A model generated the notes under the pieces. It was not told the DNA's origin. It did not search any database and was given only the letters and a program-made list of their open reading frames with translations. From NCBI GenBank assembly GCA_963281255.1, contig OY725490.1, forward strand, positions 5,766,001-5,830,000: a stretch of DNA of 64,000 nucleotides, read 5' to 3'. Positions 1-11,096 of the stretch are shown piece by piece. This DNA comes from Aphrocallistes beatrix (Eukaryota > Porifera > Hexactinellida > Sceptrulophora > Aphrocallistidae). Numbering within the stretch: position 1 is the stretch's first letter; each line of letters starts with the position of its first letter. A program made the position numbers and the translations under genes.

Positions 1-836
1 TATTTTACTTATATTGTCATCAAATTATTCTGCTTGCAGGAACAGTTAGACATGTCCACGCACGAGCTCAGTAGAATTCATCGCTGACCATGTTAATTTT
101 CACAATCTATGTAAATATTCGGTTTTCTGTCCAAACCCCTAGTAATGTTCATTGCGATATTTAACTGTTAAATATTCTCGAAGATTATGACGCTGTTGAC
201 CTTACTGTTGAAAAAGGCGGCTCTCATGAAGTTATCTTTTTCAAGTTATTCCATTTTTAACGGCTCTCGAGGTGTGGAAAATCCTGACATGTTTGAGGGA
301 ATGTTTTTAGTAAACATTGTATAGCATATTCATGCAAATTCAACATTTGGTTTATGATGAGTCATCGTCACTTGACCATATATATATATATATATATATA
401 TATAGTTGTATGCTCAAATCAGTGAAAAGAAGATTTAATTATTAAATTTAAGCTCTCTCACAATCTCAAATCTCACACTAACTTCTGGTAACGGATGTTA
501 AATCCAGAACAATGGAAATCTATTCGCATTACATACTGTGAAATGAACAATCAATTATAAAATGAAGATTTTTAAAAATATGGCGCAATAGAAAAATCTG
601 CAACTGTTGGTGTTAAAATTTCCTCATGCACCTTATATGACAAAAGTTGACAATGTTGTCATCATGAATACTACGTTTAACACATTGTCTGAACTTTCAA
701 AGTTGTGCCATCTTATTATTGAGTGTCGGATCAGAATTCGTGAAGTAACTTCTGCCTGTAAACAATATACACCTCTTTAATTTTCATTCTTCTCGCACTT
801 TTATGGTATTCCCGAAAAATCCGTTATGGGAGAAAC
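1..836. other. Gene-free AT-rich stretch
   Basis: No coding region is recognised. A (TA)n microsatellite lies at 377-404. A diverged repeat at about 222-340 recurs at about 1160-1260 and shares AGTTATTCCATTTTTAAC. A good splice acceptor (ttctgcttgcag) ends at 40 and is followed by 16 open codons and a stop, which could be a terminal exon of an upstream gene, but nothing in it is recognisable. Confidence 0.6.
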
Positions 837-1013
837 CTACCTTTATCATGCAGTCGCCAGCCAGAGATCCCACTAAAGGGCCGGATACCAAGTGACTATA
901 GATAGGCTGGCACAATGGGACTTATTTGAACAATAACTGAGCCAGACTATACTCACTTGGTATCCAGCGCTTTTGTAGGATCTCTGGCTGGCGACTGCTT
1001 GATAAAGGTGGAG
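837..1013. mobile_element. Hairpin-type MITE
   Basis: Two arms of roughly 55-60 bp are inverted complements: the left begins near CAGTCGCCAGCCAGAGATCC and the right ends with its complement around 980-998. Both continue through GGATACCAAGTGA, leaving a loop of about 50 bp. It has the shape of a foldback MITE. The superfamily is not identified because no clean target duplication is visible. Confidence 0.6.
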
Positions 1014-1468
1014 GCAAACTGGGGGTATCTTGATGATATTTTTTGTAAATAATGGAATTTTTGATGAGTCATTTTCACTGATCATGAAAATAATTACATA
1101 GAAAGGGGTTGTAATGCTTAATGAACAATTCATCTTAATTTACCTAATCTCTATCTCTTCTCACTCCCCAGTTATTCCATTTTTAACACCTCGAGGTGTT
1201 GAAAATTTCGATATTTTAGGAATGTTTTGAATAACATTGTATAGCCATAGCATACTATACATAAGGCCTAGCAGTAACTTGTGAATTTTGGACCAGGGAT
1301 GGGTTAGCCGATGGTAACGAATTTCATTTGAAACATCATCATCAAGTTGTGTTTGATATATACAAGTATAGGTTACACTAAAAATCCAATAAAACTTGAT
1401 AATTCCTTGTCAGGGAATTTAATGATGAAATTATTAATAACACATAGTTGTAAATTCTTAGTAAACGT
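1014..1468. other. Gene-free intergenic or intronic DNA
   Basis: Nothing coding is seen. About 1160-1260 is the second copy of the diverged repeat found at about 222-340. Confidence 0.55.
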
Positions 1469-2333
1469 ATATGAGGGTCACTCGATAAGTTTTGAGCCTG
1501 GAGTAGTTGCTTCCATTTAATTGTGTTGAAAATTCCTAGGATTATTCATCTACCTATTATTACTTGTTCATCTTTGACTTTGAGTTAGATTGGACAAGTT
1601 TCTAAAATATTATGCCACATATAATGGAGTGTCCTTGTGGACTCCGACACATTTGCAAGTAATTTCTTATGGAATTTTATTTATTTTCTTTATGGAAAAT
1701 GATAGTTGGGAACAAACTTTTGATAATTCAATATTATCAATGATGCGATATATTCACAATCCGGGGGGATTCTATGATTATCATATTTAAATTTCGTTTG
1801 CAAAACATAAATAAATGTCAAAGATATCCCAATTCAACACTTGTGTTTGTGTTTTCATATATACTAATACAGTACACCCTCGCTGATCAGAACAGCTCTG
1901 TTCCAATGATTGAAAACATCGTTCGGATTAGTGAATTTGTTCCGATTAGTGAAAGAACACTAATTCAATGGGGCATTAATTATAACAAATTTGTATTGTT
2001 AGAATATTAAGGATATCATTTCGCTATGATTGCTTATTTAACGAGCTTTCTCAATCTTATTGATAGATATAAGTTTATAGACGTTTATTCAAAGCATAGA
2101 GGCGAATAATATTATATTTTGGGTGTTCGGATTTTAAGAATGAAGTGTTCGGATTAGCGAGGGTTGGATTGGCGAGGTTCGGACTATCGATGGTTTACAG
2201 TACAAAATATCTGAGACAATTTTTTCATCACAATATTTTAGAAACTTATCCGATTGAAATCAAACTCAAAGTCAAAGATAATAATGGAAGCAACTACTCC
2301 AGGCTCAAAACATACTGAGTGACCCTCGTATAT
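1469..2333. mobile_element. Mariner-type non-autonomous element with long TIRs
   Basis: The termini are inverted repeats of about 48 bp (GAGGGTCACTCGATAAGTTT at left, its near complement at 2284-2333), flanked by TA as expected for Tc1/mariner. Internal parts such as ATCTTTGACTTTGAGTT are also inverted, so the arms extend well over 100 bp. GAGGGT-type ends resemble mariner termini. No transposase is recognisable. A Tigger-like element (1870-2200) is nested inside. Confidence 0.7.
1870..2200. mobile_element. Tigger/pogo-like MITE, nested
   Basis: It starts CAGTACACCCTCG and ends with an imperfect inverted copy (about 24 bp), flanked by TA. The interior contains iterated CGGATTAG(T/C)GA motifs near both ends. 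It interrupts the mariner-type element at 1469-2333. A related, inverted and truncated copy is at about 8885-9080. Confidence 0.65.
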
Positions 2334-2336
2334 GTT

Positions 2337-2480
2337 ACAGTAAATTTGTAGATTGCCTGAAATTTCCAGTCAATTTATAAATTGCCTGATTCACTTAGGC
2401 AATTTACAAATTGACTAGAATTTTCAGGCAATTTACAAATTGACTGAATCATTGGTCAATTTATTGAACAGATTGACTGA
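2337..2480. repeat. Inverted repeat of a 'caatttacaaattg' module
   Basis: The left arm (about 2337-2390) and right arm (about 2391-2446) are near-perfect inverted copies built from gattgcctgaaatt and caatttataaattg words, with a few-base loop. A further partial copy follows to 2480. It looks like a small foldback element. Confidence 0.55.
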
Positions 2481-2492
2481 AACGTATTACGA

Positions 2493-2594
2493 ATTGAATT
2501 TATTGATATCGATATGCATTAACATAATGTGATTACAGTATATTGAATTTATTGATATCGATATGCATTAACAGCATGTGATTACATTATATTG
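2493..2594. repeat. Tandem duplication, two 49-bp units
   Basis: The unit beginning attgaatttattgatatcg occurs at 2493 and again at 2542 with only a few differences, and the start of a third copy follows. The unit contains the palindrome atatcgatat. Confidence 0.8.
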
Positions 2595-2606
2595 ACTTTA
2601 AAATGT

Positions 2607-3116
2607 TCACATATCGTTCCCATTCAGAATGTTGGGGCAGGTCATAATCGCATGACACTTGCTATTACATTTAAGTCCAGTCTTGAAACATTTGCATTTG
2701 TTTGATCTGCATCGTTTGCCACTTTGTGTACAGTTCCACTTGGCAAACCCTTGTCCACCACACAGATCCTTTTTGAACAGTTTGTCGCCTATTTCTTTGT
2801 CTGTGGGGAAATCGTACACACTGTACAGCGGATGGGGACACAAATCAAATTATTTTCGGCTGTAAGATCCTTTCAGGATTCCTGCACGGACTGCTATACG
2901 GTGCATGTCATTTTCATTTCTGTCCAGAATTACACCCATGATGTTTCGAGGATCACCTCTACCGCGATCCACTAAAGGGATTGGAATAATTATATTATCT
3001 CCAGAGTTTCCAGCTTTGAGAAAGGGGGTGCAAAAAATGGTATCATAAAGGGGGGAATTAGGGGAAAAAGTTTGGGAACCACTGCCATAGCAGGCCATAG
3101 ACAAAGCAACGTTCAC
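2607..3116 (-). mobile_element. Fossil C-terminal part of an integrase-type (KRBA2-like) element
   Basis: Two minus-strand ORF segments resemble the C-terminal tail of KRBA2-like, integrase-bearing transposable proteins common in invertebrates. One carries the motif VDRGRGDPRNIMGVI, the other a cysteine-rich tail (CKCFKTGLKCNSKCH). The copy is a fragment and is broken, with at least one or two breaks. The zinc-binding and catalytic parts are absent here. A hAT-type terminus lies at its upstream edge (3020-3084). The family assignment is from memory of the motif. Confidence 0.55.
3020..3084 (-). mobile_element. hAT-type terminus fragment
   Basis: On the minus strand the sequence begins CAGTGGTTCCCAAACTTTTT, a terminus typical of hAT elements, and runs about 65 bp. 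No second terminus or 8-bp duplication was found, so only an end fragment is called. Confidence 0.5.
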
Positions 3117-3559
3117 ACATTAAGATAATTACACAATGCGTTTCCTTTTGATTTGTGACGCAAAAATTCATAATATGATTTAGTCAATCTGTCAAAAAAA
3201 TTATCACTGTTTATTATGAAGTTATTATGTATCAAACACTTGCTAATATTAACCTTATATGGATATGATTAAATTAGCTAAGTAATATCTGTGCAATATA
3301 ATTGAGATCTATATAAATAAAATTTTCAGTATAAACTTTTCATATCGAACCCCCAAAGTTCACAGAAGGGCAACTGAATCAGACAAAATTCATTGAAAAC
3401 GGGTCTCCCTAATAAGCATTGCCTTTATTGAAACGCCGTCGCCAGGTTTAGAGTGGTGGCGCAGCACATTTACGTACCTCTGAAACTTATCATAGCTCAA
3501 GACAATCATTTCAAGAATTTATTTCATGTATATTAACGTTTGAAAAAACAATTAATGCA
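3117..3559. other. Gene-free stretch
   Basis: AT-rich DNA with no recognisable gene, TIR or tandem repeat. Confidence 0.5.
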
Positions 3560-4830
3560 ACTGAATCTTCCTTGTGACCACTGCAAACATATCTACTACT
3601 TTTGAGGATCCTGCTTTACCATCCTCTCTAAACACACTGCCAAAACAGTTAGAGAGCCCAGTCTTTCATGCGACATCTTTATCTACATGTAGTTCTTCGG
3701 CCTTTGACCTTGCAAAACGCTCACTCACACCCTGCACTCAGAGACACGCAAATAATGCACAGTTCGTGCATGCCAGTTTCATTGTTATTAGTTAATCCGT
3801 TCATCTCAGTTTCTGCGATCCCGTACATTTCAGCCGTTTTCACCATTTGACCGATCAAAAACAGAGGAGATTTCGGTGTCAAAGAGGAAATACTGCGATA
3901 AAATGTGGAAAACTTTTCGTTGAAGCGTCTGTTAAAGTCATTTATCATGCTGCAAACAATTGTTTGGCGGACATCTTTTCAAAAATCATCTTTAGTGATG
4001 AGCCCATGTGAGGCTGGGTTATCTTCGCGAACTTTGCGAAGTTGTTTGCTAATCGGAACAGTTATGGCTGCTGAGTCAAGCTTTGCTGTAATCGTTTCCC
4101 ATAATTGGTCGAAGTGATTACCGGTTGTCAAATCGAACGGACATGCTTTAGAAGCCTCAATCTTGAACACTGCATAACTTTAATCGAGCTGTTCCTTCCG
4201 GAGTACTACACTCAAATGATTTATGATCTCCAGAACATCCTTGAGGATACCAAGGATGTGTTTATCTGTTTGTACAAAACAAGGGCCTTACTCTTTTGGA
4301 TGGATCCTTACAGTTCTCTAAAACTTCCAAAGTATTATGTATGACTTGCAAGTTTTTCCAAACTCCCACGACACCCATCCAGTATCTGTGGGTCGTTTCA
4401 GTGTGAAGTTCCTCATTTTTCTCATTTTTGTCTCTTAAGAGCGATCTAATTATTTAATCTTTTGTTGTTGCTTGAAAAGCTCTTCATGGACTGCCGAAAC
4501 TGAAAAGAAGTTGTAGATTGATAACATTATTTCGAGCTTGTTTCCACAATATCCATCGACCTTGCAACATTCACAAGGGAAATGTTTAGTTTGTGATTTA
4601 CATAGTGAATGCTCATGTATTCTTGAATTTTCCGGCGGACTCTTCGATGTGCTCCACTCTTGACACTGCCATCGTATGTTTGATCAATGCATTGCGAGAT
4701 ATCAATACTATTAAATTGAAGTTTATGAATAACTACATCAGCCAATCCATTATCTGTTAAACCACAAGAGATTCTACAAAATTCCCTTCGATTTCTTTAA
4801 ACATGTCTAACTCAGGGATTGTTGAAAATT
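3560..4830 (-). pseudogene. hAT transposase remnant (DUF4371/ZMYM1-like)
   Basis: Several short minus-strand ORFs in different frames together resemble the hAT transposase type often annotated zinc finger MYM-type 1-like. At 4527-4745 DISQCIDQTYDG followed by HYVNHKLNISLV matches the catalytic-core motif (QTYDGA...H..HRLNL...) of that family. About 4200-4330 reads ILGILKDVLEIINHLSVVL, matching the insertion domain. The segment at 3721-3948 (ISSLTPKSPLFL) matches the region before the C-terminal dimerisation domain. Many stops and frameshifts show it is dead. TIRs and target duplication were not found. Confidence 0.7.
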
Positions 4831-5049
4831 GTGGCTCCTTTTATCATTCGTTGTAGAAAGTTTCCCCCTTATCCTATTGACTCAAAATCACAATATAAGA
4901 CGCTCAAATTTCGAAGCTATAGTCAAAAATTTTTGAAAGAGTCAGTTTAAAAAAAACTTGCTACCACTAAATGCATTGTGATTATGTGACTATATTAGGA
5001 AAACTACGTACATCGAACTAATCAAACTTGATATCAATTGTGAACTGTT

Positions 5050-5219
5050 TGGGATATTTTGTGATTTTTGAGTGATATCGATTATAACTGTAAGACATGT
5101 ATTTAGAGATGTTATCTATCATATAATTAATCATTGTGAGCCTAGGCGCCCAAAAAGCGCCTCCGACGGATATAGTGTCCGCCAGTCGCACAGCGCAAGC
5201 AAGCGAAGCGGCCTTGTTT
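5050..5219 (+). mobile_element. Helitron-like (HINE) copy, 3' fragment
   Basis: It matches the 3' third of the window's dominant repeat: ATATCGATTATAACTGTAAGACA, the GC-rich hairpins around GGCGCCC and the 3' end at GCAAGCGAAGCGGCCTTG. The 5' part is missing. Confidence 0.75.
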
Positions 5220-6136
5220 ATATTAAGTGGCACATGTGAAATAACTAACGACATTAACATTGGATAACTTTTTTAAAATCCTATATTTGTATGCGGTGCG
5301 AACTATCAGCGAAACGACTGATTATTGTCAACCTTTCGCACAAGATCTGCGCATTGACATTAAGAACTCAAATATCAGACAAGCAGGTGTTGGGGGCGGC
5401 GTTAGTGGGAGGCACGGGTGGGCGACCACTCTCTTCCCGAGGGCCTGGAGGGGAGTATGGGTGCGGATATTTGTGAATTTATTCATATTTTTATCATTGG
5501 TGATCCATTCACTTGATGGGCCTGAAAGTGAACGAGTGGATAATAACTTGTACTGGTTCAACAAGATCTAGGCAAAAAACTCCTTTTGAAATTTTAATTA
5601 AAATGATTTACTCGTGACTCATACTGAATGATTCTTATTATTAGGTAATTTCATGGCAAACAAGCCAATGATTTAACTAACCTTCTCCGATGTGACTGAA
5701 ACTTTGCACAATGAGAGTACCTTACAGGTTTATCATAATCTGCGAGTTACAGCTCAATCCATTTAGTTTTGCCGAGAAATTATTTTTTGAATTTACCTCG
5801 ACCCAGCGTCACATCTGCCTCATCTGATGCATTTAAAAGTTTTTATATAGATAGAAGGTATATCGTAGAAGACGGTTCAAACATTTAATACTTGATTTGA
5901 GAACATCTACACAGTCAACATTTGATTTGAACTTGATACTCGACCAATGTATGAATGTACTATAACCCCTACGGGATCTGTTCTGAAATGAATTTAGTGG
6001 ATCCTGTTTGATAGTTTTAATGGACCTTGTAGTGCAATAAAATTTAGAGTGTTTATCAGTTACCTCTGAGTTATCGAGAATAATGCCATTTTAACCCCCA
6101 TCGCATTTTCTATGAACTTCATTTTGCACATTTTTC
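5220..6136. other. Gene-free stretch with a GC-richer patch
   Basis: No gene is recognised. About 5385-5465 is a locally GC-rich patch in AT-rich surroundings, covered by overlapping spurious ORFs on both strands. It may be an old repeat end. Confidence 0.5.
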
Positions 6137-6674
6137 AAAAACTTACTCAAATTTCTTTGTGACGAAAGCAAACTTAGACTGTTATCTCTGTTACTAAGAG
6201 TTTGTTTGAGATTATTCGATCTATAATTGATGTATCGCTTGAAACATGCACGTTTCAGACGTCTCTCCCCCTTTTCGGCATGCTTTTACACAGTTGCCTA
6301 ATTGGCCAAATCTCAGCTTTTCAATAAGTGACAAAAATACGAAGTCAAACATTATAGGTAGCTACTACTTGTATTATAAATATTAGACACCGTTTAGAAA
6401 AAGATTATTCATCAATCAACACGTTTAATATGATCATACAATTTTTGGTATCGCACATACTCTTATATGCTGCAAGAATAATACAATCGCTTTGTGCTCA
6501 ATTGGTAAAATCGAACAGTATGTGTGCCACACAACCATACATGGTCACACTGAAAAGTTGAACTCAAGACATTTACTCACCTTTCAAAAGAAGAAATCGG
6601 TTTAATAGTATGACAAATAAAGATCAAAATAGGACAAAACGGAAACTATTTGCCTTCATCATAAAAAAGTCTAC
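6137..6674 (+). repeat. Left arm of a ~530-bp inverted repeat pair
   Basis: Over its whole length this block matches the reverse complement of 9081-9606. Shared landmarks are GTTATCTCTGTTACTAAGAG, GGCATGCTTTTACACAGTTG and GTGCTCAATTGGTAAAATCG. It is either one unknown element inserted twice in opposite orientation or the long termini of a composite element. No ORF is convincing in either arm. Confidence 0.8.
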
Positions 6675-6840
6675 CTCGATCAATTTTCATCTCTACACCA
6701 GTTCTGTATTCATCCTTTTCAACATCATGGAGAAAAATACATATCAGAGTCAGAGGTAGATAAGTTGCAATCATTTAGAATATTTTTGAACCATTCATAT
6801 GTATTGGCTAATAGGTTAACAAACTATTACTAAAAACAAC

Positions 6841-7525
6841 CGCGCTTCGCTTACTTGTGCTGCGCGGCTGGCGAACACCTAGTGTCCGCCGGAGGCGCCC
6901 TTTGGGCGCCTGGGGTCACATTAATTAATTATAATGGAGATAACATCTCTAAATACTTCTGTTTTACTGTTTTAATCAATATCGCACAAAATCACTAAAT
7001 TCGTCAATTTAAAAAATTGGATGCGTAATGATGACGTCATAACAGAGTGATGAGTCATCATTTTTCGACGATAGTTGCATCATATGTGAGGTATATTAAT
7101 ACAGTCAGGGTCGCTTATTATGAACTCGCTTAATATGAACATTCGTTTATTATGAACTAACATCCTGGTCCCAATTTCATTTCTTAGATAGGATTTGTAT
7201 TGAATCAAGTTCGCTTAATATGAAGTATCTCTATTATGAACAGATTTTTTGGTCCCCTGGTGGTTCACAATATGCGACCCTGACTGTATACACATCCTAT
7301 TAAAATTTCAGCTTTCTATCACCTAAAATGGCAGAGCGATGGTCAAAAACTGAAATTTCTAATTATAAAAAGGTGACAATGATGTCAGAATTCCATGATG
7401 AGTAGACATTTTCGTCTGAACTCAGAACTTATTGGAGCCATAGCCAAAAGGTCCCCACATGCCAAAAATCAACTTTCTGTGACCGGCAGTTTCTTTAATC
7501 AATTCAATGCAGATATATATCTTTA
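6841..7525 (-). mobile_element. HINE copy, interrupted by a Tigger-like MITE
   Basis: It begins with the inverted 3' end (cgcgcttcgcttacttgtgc) and runs through the hairpins, the CRE and AP-1 motifs and CCAAAAATCAACTTTC to a TA-rich tract. The 185-bp insertion at 7102-7286 splits it. The usual inverted 5' tail is missing; a 5' end in the opposite orientation (about 7530-7560) follows instead. Confidence 0.8.
7102..7286. mobile_element. Tigger/pogo-like MITE (CAGTCAGGGTCGC type)
   Basis: TIRs of at least 16 bp (CAGTCAGGGTCGC...) and a TA duplication on each side. Inside, TTATTATGAAC-type words recur. It has no coding capacity and is nested in a HINE copy. Confidence 0.85.
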
Positions 7526-7529
7526 TATA

Positions 7530-8150
7530 TCCTCACTATTAAAACTCGATTAATATGTATACTACTAGTATATCATATATATTAAAACGTTTTTCTTTGT
7601 TTGTATGTTTGTTTGTTTGTTTGTTTGTTTGTTTGTTTGTGCAGAATTGATTGAGGTACTGGATGTACAAGGAATGTTAAATTTGGCACACATGTAAATA
7701 AGAATGAGTCTACGATTAAGTTCGAAGATCTAATCAAAATCTTCACACCTCGCCGAGATAGGTGAAAAATTGTGCTAACAAATGAAGTTCGTTTCTTTTA
7801 TAATGCAAATACATTACGATCAAACAGTAGTGACTTGTGCATACAATCAAGACCAGTCAGGACCACTTCGATGCACCTTTGCGAGAAAATGCTTGATAAA
7901 ACCAACTATGTTCGTGTGCTCATTGTTGATATTGGTGCCCAATTATCAGCCAGGCCGGGAGAGAACGTGAAAAACGTTGCGTTCTTTCAGAGTGATACTA
8001 TAAGTAGCTTTACTGGGATCGTGCAAGCCCACCAGCATCTACTATCAGTCCCATCCGACGAATCGACTGTTTCAACTTTAGACCCAAGTGCATACCACTT
8101 TGATGTCCCAATTATCGGAGGTAAGTCTTAATCCTATTGTATATCGTTAT
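7530..8150 (+). mobile_element. Helitron-type 5' terminus and downstream segment
   Basis: A HINE 5' stub (TCCTCACTATTAAAACTCG) at about 7530 abuts a second Helitron-type terminus near 7570 (TATATATTAAAACG followed by a TTTG run at 7598-7640). The following leader contains GATTAAGTTCGAAGATCTAA and is shared with 38836-39010. The segment then holds the exon-like ORF at 7772-8131. The 3' end is not identified. Confidence 0.55.
7772..8131 (+). CDS. Exon-like ORF of unknown product beside a Helitron-type end
   Basis: A 119-codon ORF with balanced, non-repetitive composition, unlike neighbouring shadow ORFs (it contains NYVRVLIVDIGAQLSARPGE and AYHFDVPIIGG). It reads into a consensus splice donor, GGAG|GTAAGT, at about 8119-8124, just before its stop. 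I do not recognise the protein. Its place behind a Helitron-type terminus suggests a captured exon or part of an autonomous element's own gene. No clear acceptor or reliable start was found. Confidence 0.4.
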   Translation: MLTNEVRFFYNANTLRSNSSDLCIQSRPVRTTSMHLCEKMLDKTNYVRVLIVDIGAQLSARPGENVKNVAFFQSDTISSFTGIVQAHQHLLSVPSDESTVSTLDPSAYHFDVPIIGGKS

Positions 8151-8346
8151 GAAGCTCGAACATTTATTTTTGAAATTTGTTTACCTTATGTATCTAGTAT
8201 AAACATATTTAGCATATAGACAAAAATATTTATCATATAGATTCGAAAAAATGATATTCGGATTCTACACCCCTAAAGAGCCCAAGTCAAGCTATGTTGT
8301 ATCTGGTATATTTTCAAAATTCGTCAGAAGGTGTGAAAGCATGCAC
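8151..8346. other. Gene-free spacer
   Basis: AT-rich; nothing recognised. Confidence 0.4.
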
Positions 8347-8832
8347 ATCCTTACTATTAAAATTCGATGAACCTTCGCATGCCTAAGTGAAAGTGAAAGT
8401 TAATTAAAAATAAACTGAAGTGAAAATGAAAGTCGGGTCATTTCTATGTATACCTTTGACTCCAAGGCATTCCAGGGTTAATTAATGTGTGTATATATAT
8501 ATATATATAACGAATTGATTGGAGAAACTGCAGGGTACGGAAGGCTGATTTTTAGCATGTGGGAGTCTTTTGGCTATGGCTCTACTAAGTTCTGATCTCA
8601 GACCAAAATGTCTACTAATGATGGAATTATGACCTCATTGTCACCTTTTTAATAATAGGAATTTCAGGCTTTCGAACATAACTCAGCCATTTTAAGTGAT
8701 ATAGTAAGGCTAAAATTTGAATAGAATGTGAATATCAATATATCTCACATATGCAACAACTACGTATCATCAAAAAATGATGACTCCACTCTGTTATGAT
8801 GTTATCATTATGCATCAAAATTTAAAAAAAGA
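8347..8832 (+). mobile_element. HINE copy lacking its 3' hairpin end
   Basis: It starts with TCCTTACTATTAAAATTCG, carries an extra ~110 bp of A-rich sequence before the (TA)n tract, and continues through the body to TATGCATCAAAATTT. The GC-rich 3' end is gone and the Tigger-like fragment follows. Confidence 0.75.
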
Positions 8833-8884
8833 CCTATTTAGCGGGCACTTTATTCTTAAATCCGTAATCCCTGGATTTAATATT

Positions 8885-9080
8885 ATTCGCCTCTATGCTT
8901 TGAACTAACTTTTAAACTTATATCTATCTATAAGATTGAGAAACCTCGTTAAATATGGAATCAATGTAAATTAATATCCTTAATATTATAACAATGCAAA
9001 ATTTTATTATTATTAATACCCTATTGAATTAGTTTAATTCACTAATCAGAGCAAATTCACGAATCCGAACGATTTTTGTT
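8885..9080. mobile_element. Tigger-like fragment (related to 1870-2200)
   Basis: This resembles the reverse complement of about 1930-2150: GCCTCTATGCTTTGAA, TATAAGATTGAGAAA and CACTAATC words occur in matching order. The ends are eroded. Confidence 0.55.
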
Positions 9081-9606
9081 GTAAACTTTTTATGATGTAG
9101 GCAAATAGTGTCCGTTTTGTCCTATTTCGATTCCTGTTTGCCATACTAGTAAATCAATATCTTCTTTTGAAAGGTGAGTTAATGTCTTGTGTCCAACTTT
9201 TCAGTGAGCATGTATGGTGGCACACAGACTGTTCGATTTTACCAATTGAGCACAAAGCGATTGTATTATTCTTGCAGCATACGTCGTATAAGAGTATGTG
9301 CGATATTCAAAATATGTATGATCATATTGAACGTGTTGATTTGATGAATAATATTTTTATGAACGGTGTCTAATATTTATAATAGTATTTACCTAGGATT
9401 TTAAACTTCGTATTTCGTCACTTTTTGAAGAGTCGAAATTTGGCCAATTAGGCAACTGTGCAAAAGCATGCTAAAGAGTGGGCGGGTCCGAAACGTGCAC
9501 ATTTCAAACAATACATCAATTATAGGTCGCCTAATTTAAACAAACTCTTAGTAACAGAGATAACAGTCCTAGTTGAGCTTTCGTCACAAAGAAATTGAGT
9601 AAGTAC
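9081..9606 (-). repeat. Right arm of the ~530-bp inverted repeat pair
   Basis: Reverse complement of 6137-6674 with substitutions and small indels. The ORF at 9167-9373 lies inside but has no recognisable features. About 2.4 kb, containing HINE and Helitron-type sequence, separates the arms. Confidence 0.8.
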
Positions 9607-10165
9607 AAAATTGCTTTATTAGCAACCAATCTTTAGGTCCAAAGTGAAGATTGTGTGTTAATTTTGTTCCCCTATTAGCAATTTCGCGTATTTGCAACCA
9701 TTTAAGCTTAACTCGAGTTGCTAATATGCGATTCCCAATTTACTAAGAATAGTATTTCGACTTTTTGAGTTAATCTTGTTTAGAGTTAACTATATGAAGT
9801 CAATTGTATCATACTTTAGTGTTATGTTAGGCAAAAAGGGTACTATTAATTAATATGAAGCAGCCGATTGTATTTAAATAACACTGAGTGTAATTTAAAA
9901 GCGCATGTAAATACCTTAAAAAGTGTTTTATTTTGTGGTAATACATTTCTTTTGATTATAATGCACAAGAATTGAGTTTTTATATAATAATAAACGATTC
10001 GAATATTTGAATCCATAGGTTTTCGGGAAAAAAAGGGACCATCATTCGTGTAGTTTATATAATCCTTGCCAAGTATTTAATTATATACGTAAAGTTATTA
10101 GATTGTGATATTTATAAAGGAAATTCAGATTGTTGATTTGGTGAAAATGTACTTTTATATTTTAG
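9607..10165. other. Intronic or upstream DNA with a degenerate Tigger-like piece
   Basis: About 9607-9760 contains TTATTAGCAA and CTAATATGCGA words reminiscent of the small Tigger-like element at 28667-28748. The rest is AT-rich intron leading to the acceptor tattttag at 10165. Confidence 0.45.
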
Positions 10166-10444
10166 GTTTTGATCATTGGAAAGTTATTAAGACTAATATG
10201 GACTATCTCTAACTCAATTCCTCCAAATTCTACTGATCTGACTAATTTATTGAAATTGATTATTAGAGAAGATTTAAGAGATAAATGCAACCTTGATATT
10301 TCTTCATTGACAACATTGCAGATGTTCGAAATACGAGAATTAGATAATACACTGAAATCCTCTCTCCTACTCCATATAGGTTTTGCTTTGCTCCGAATGG
10401 ATAATATTGCATTTACAGATAAATGCATTTACCAACTTCAGAAG
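10166..10444 (+). CDS. CFAP46: CFAP46 exon (block 1 in window)
   Basis: 93 codons between acceptor tattttag|GTT and donor AAG|GTATTT, phase 0 at both ends. The translation is alpha-helical and Leu/Ile-rich, ending SSLLLHIGFALLRMDNIAFT and then DKCIYQLQK. This aligns to the human segment around LLLFELARFSLTLKCMEIS...LSDLKKM. It starts inside the protein (no initiator Met), so earlier exons must exist. Confidence 0.85.
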
Positions 10445-10478
10445 GTATTTAACTAATTATTGCCAAAATTAATTCTAG

Positions 10479-11096
10479 GTTTGTCCAACCGACGGCCCGC
10501 GAAAGGATTCTATGCTCGGGAATTGTTACCAGGTATCCGCGATTTTTGATTGAGTGAAACCTATTTGACTGAATCCAATTATGAGAAACTAAATTTGTGC
10601 AACCAAATTGAAAGAAATCATTTTCAACAAATGTGTGGTTTTTAAAACCTTAAAAACTCCTTAAATTACTTTCCGATTTAGTTTTGATTAAATAATTATC
10701 TGTCACATAATTGGGTTTCTCTCAACTGGAACAGCTCTTATATGTATATTCAAATAATAAACCATCTCAAACAATACTAAAATATCAAATGAAAAATGAC
10801 AAAAAGCAAATCTAGTTCTCTCCTAACAAACTCATTTATCAGGAATATTAAAGATTGCGACATCAAGTTTACGAGCAGACATTGTCTCTTTGTGTTAACT
10901 AAAACTCTCTGTGTAAACTAAAACTCTGTCTGATATCCCATTAAATTTTTTAAGTATAAACTGAAATAATACAAGTTAATGCAATCCCAAATAAATAACA
11001 GTCATCATTTCGCATTGTTATATCTAAGGTCATGCGGCCCTCAAGTAGCTAAAGAATCCCTTATTTGGCCCGCGAACAAATAAGGTTGGACAAGCC
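10479..11096. mobile_element. hAT-type element, non-autonomous
   Basis: The termini are near-perfect inverted repeats: AGGTTTGTCCAACC followed by GGCCCGCGAA at left, and TTGGCCCGCGAAC...GGTTGGACAAGCCT at right. The pattern matches hAT termini with a 'gtccaacc...ggcccgc' head. ATTCTA flanks both sides, an incomplete trace of an 8-bp duplication. No transposase is seen. It lies directly after CFAP46 block 1. Confidence 0.7.

Noticed and set aside
41-88. Terminal exon of an upstream gene after the acceptor at 31-40
   Set aside because: Only 15 residues and a stop, no recognisable sequence, and CFAP46 N-terminal exons would still have to lie before 10166. Kept only as a note.
5260-5571. 103-codon ORF over the GC-rich patch
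   Set aside because: Overlapping ORFs exist in all frames, no motif is recognised, and the composition is explained by the local GC patch.
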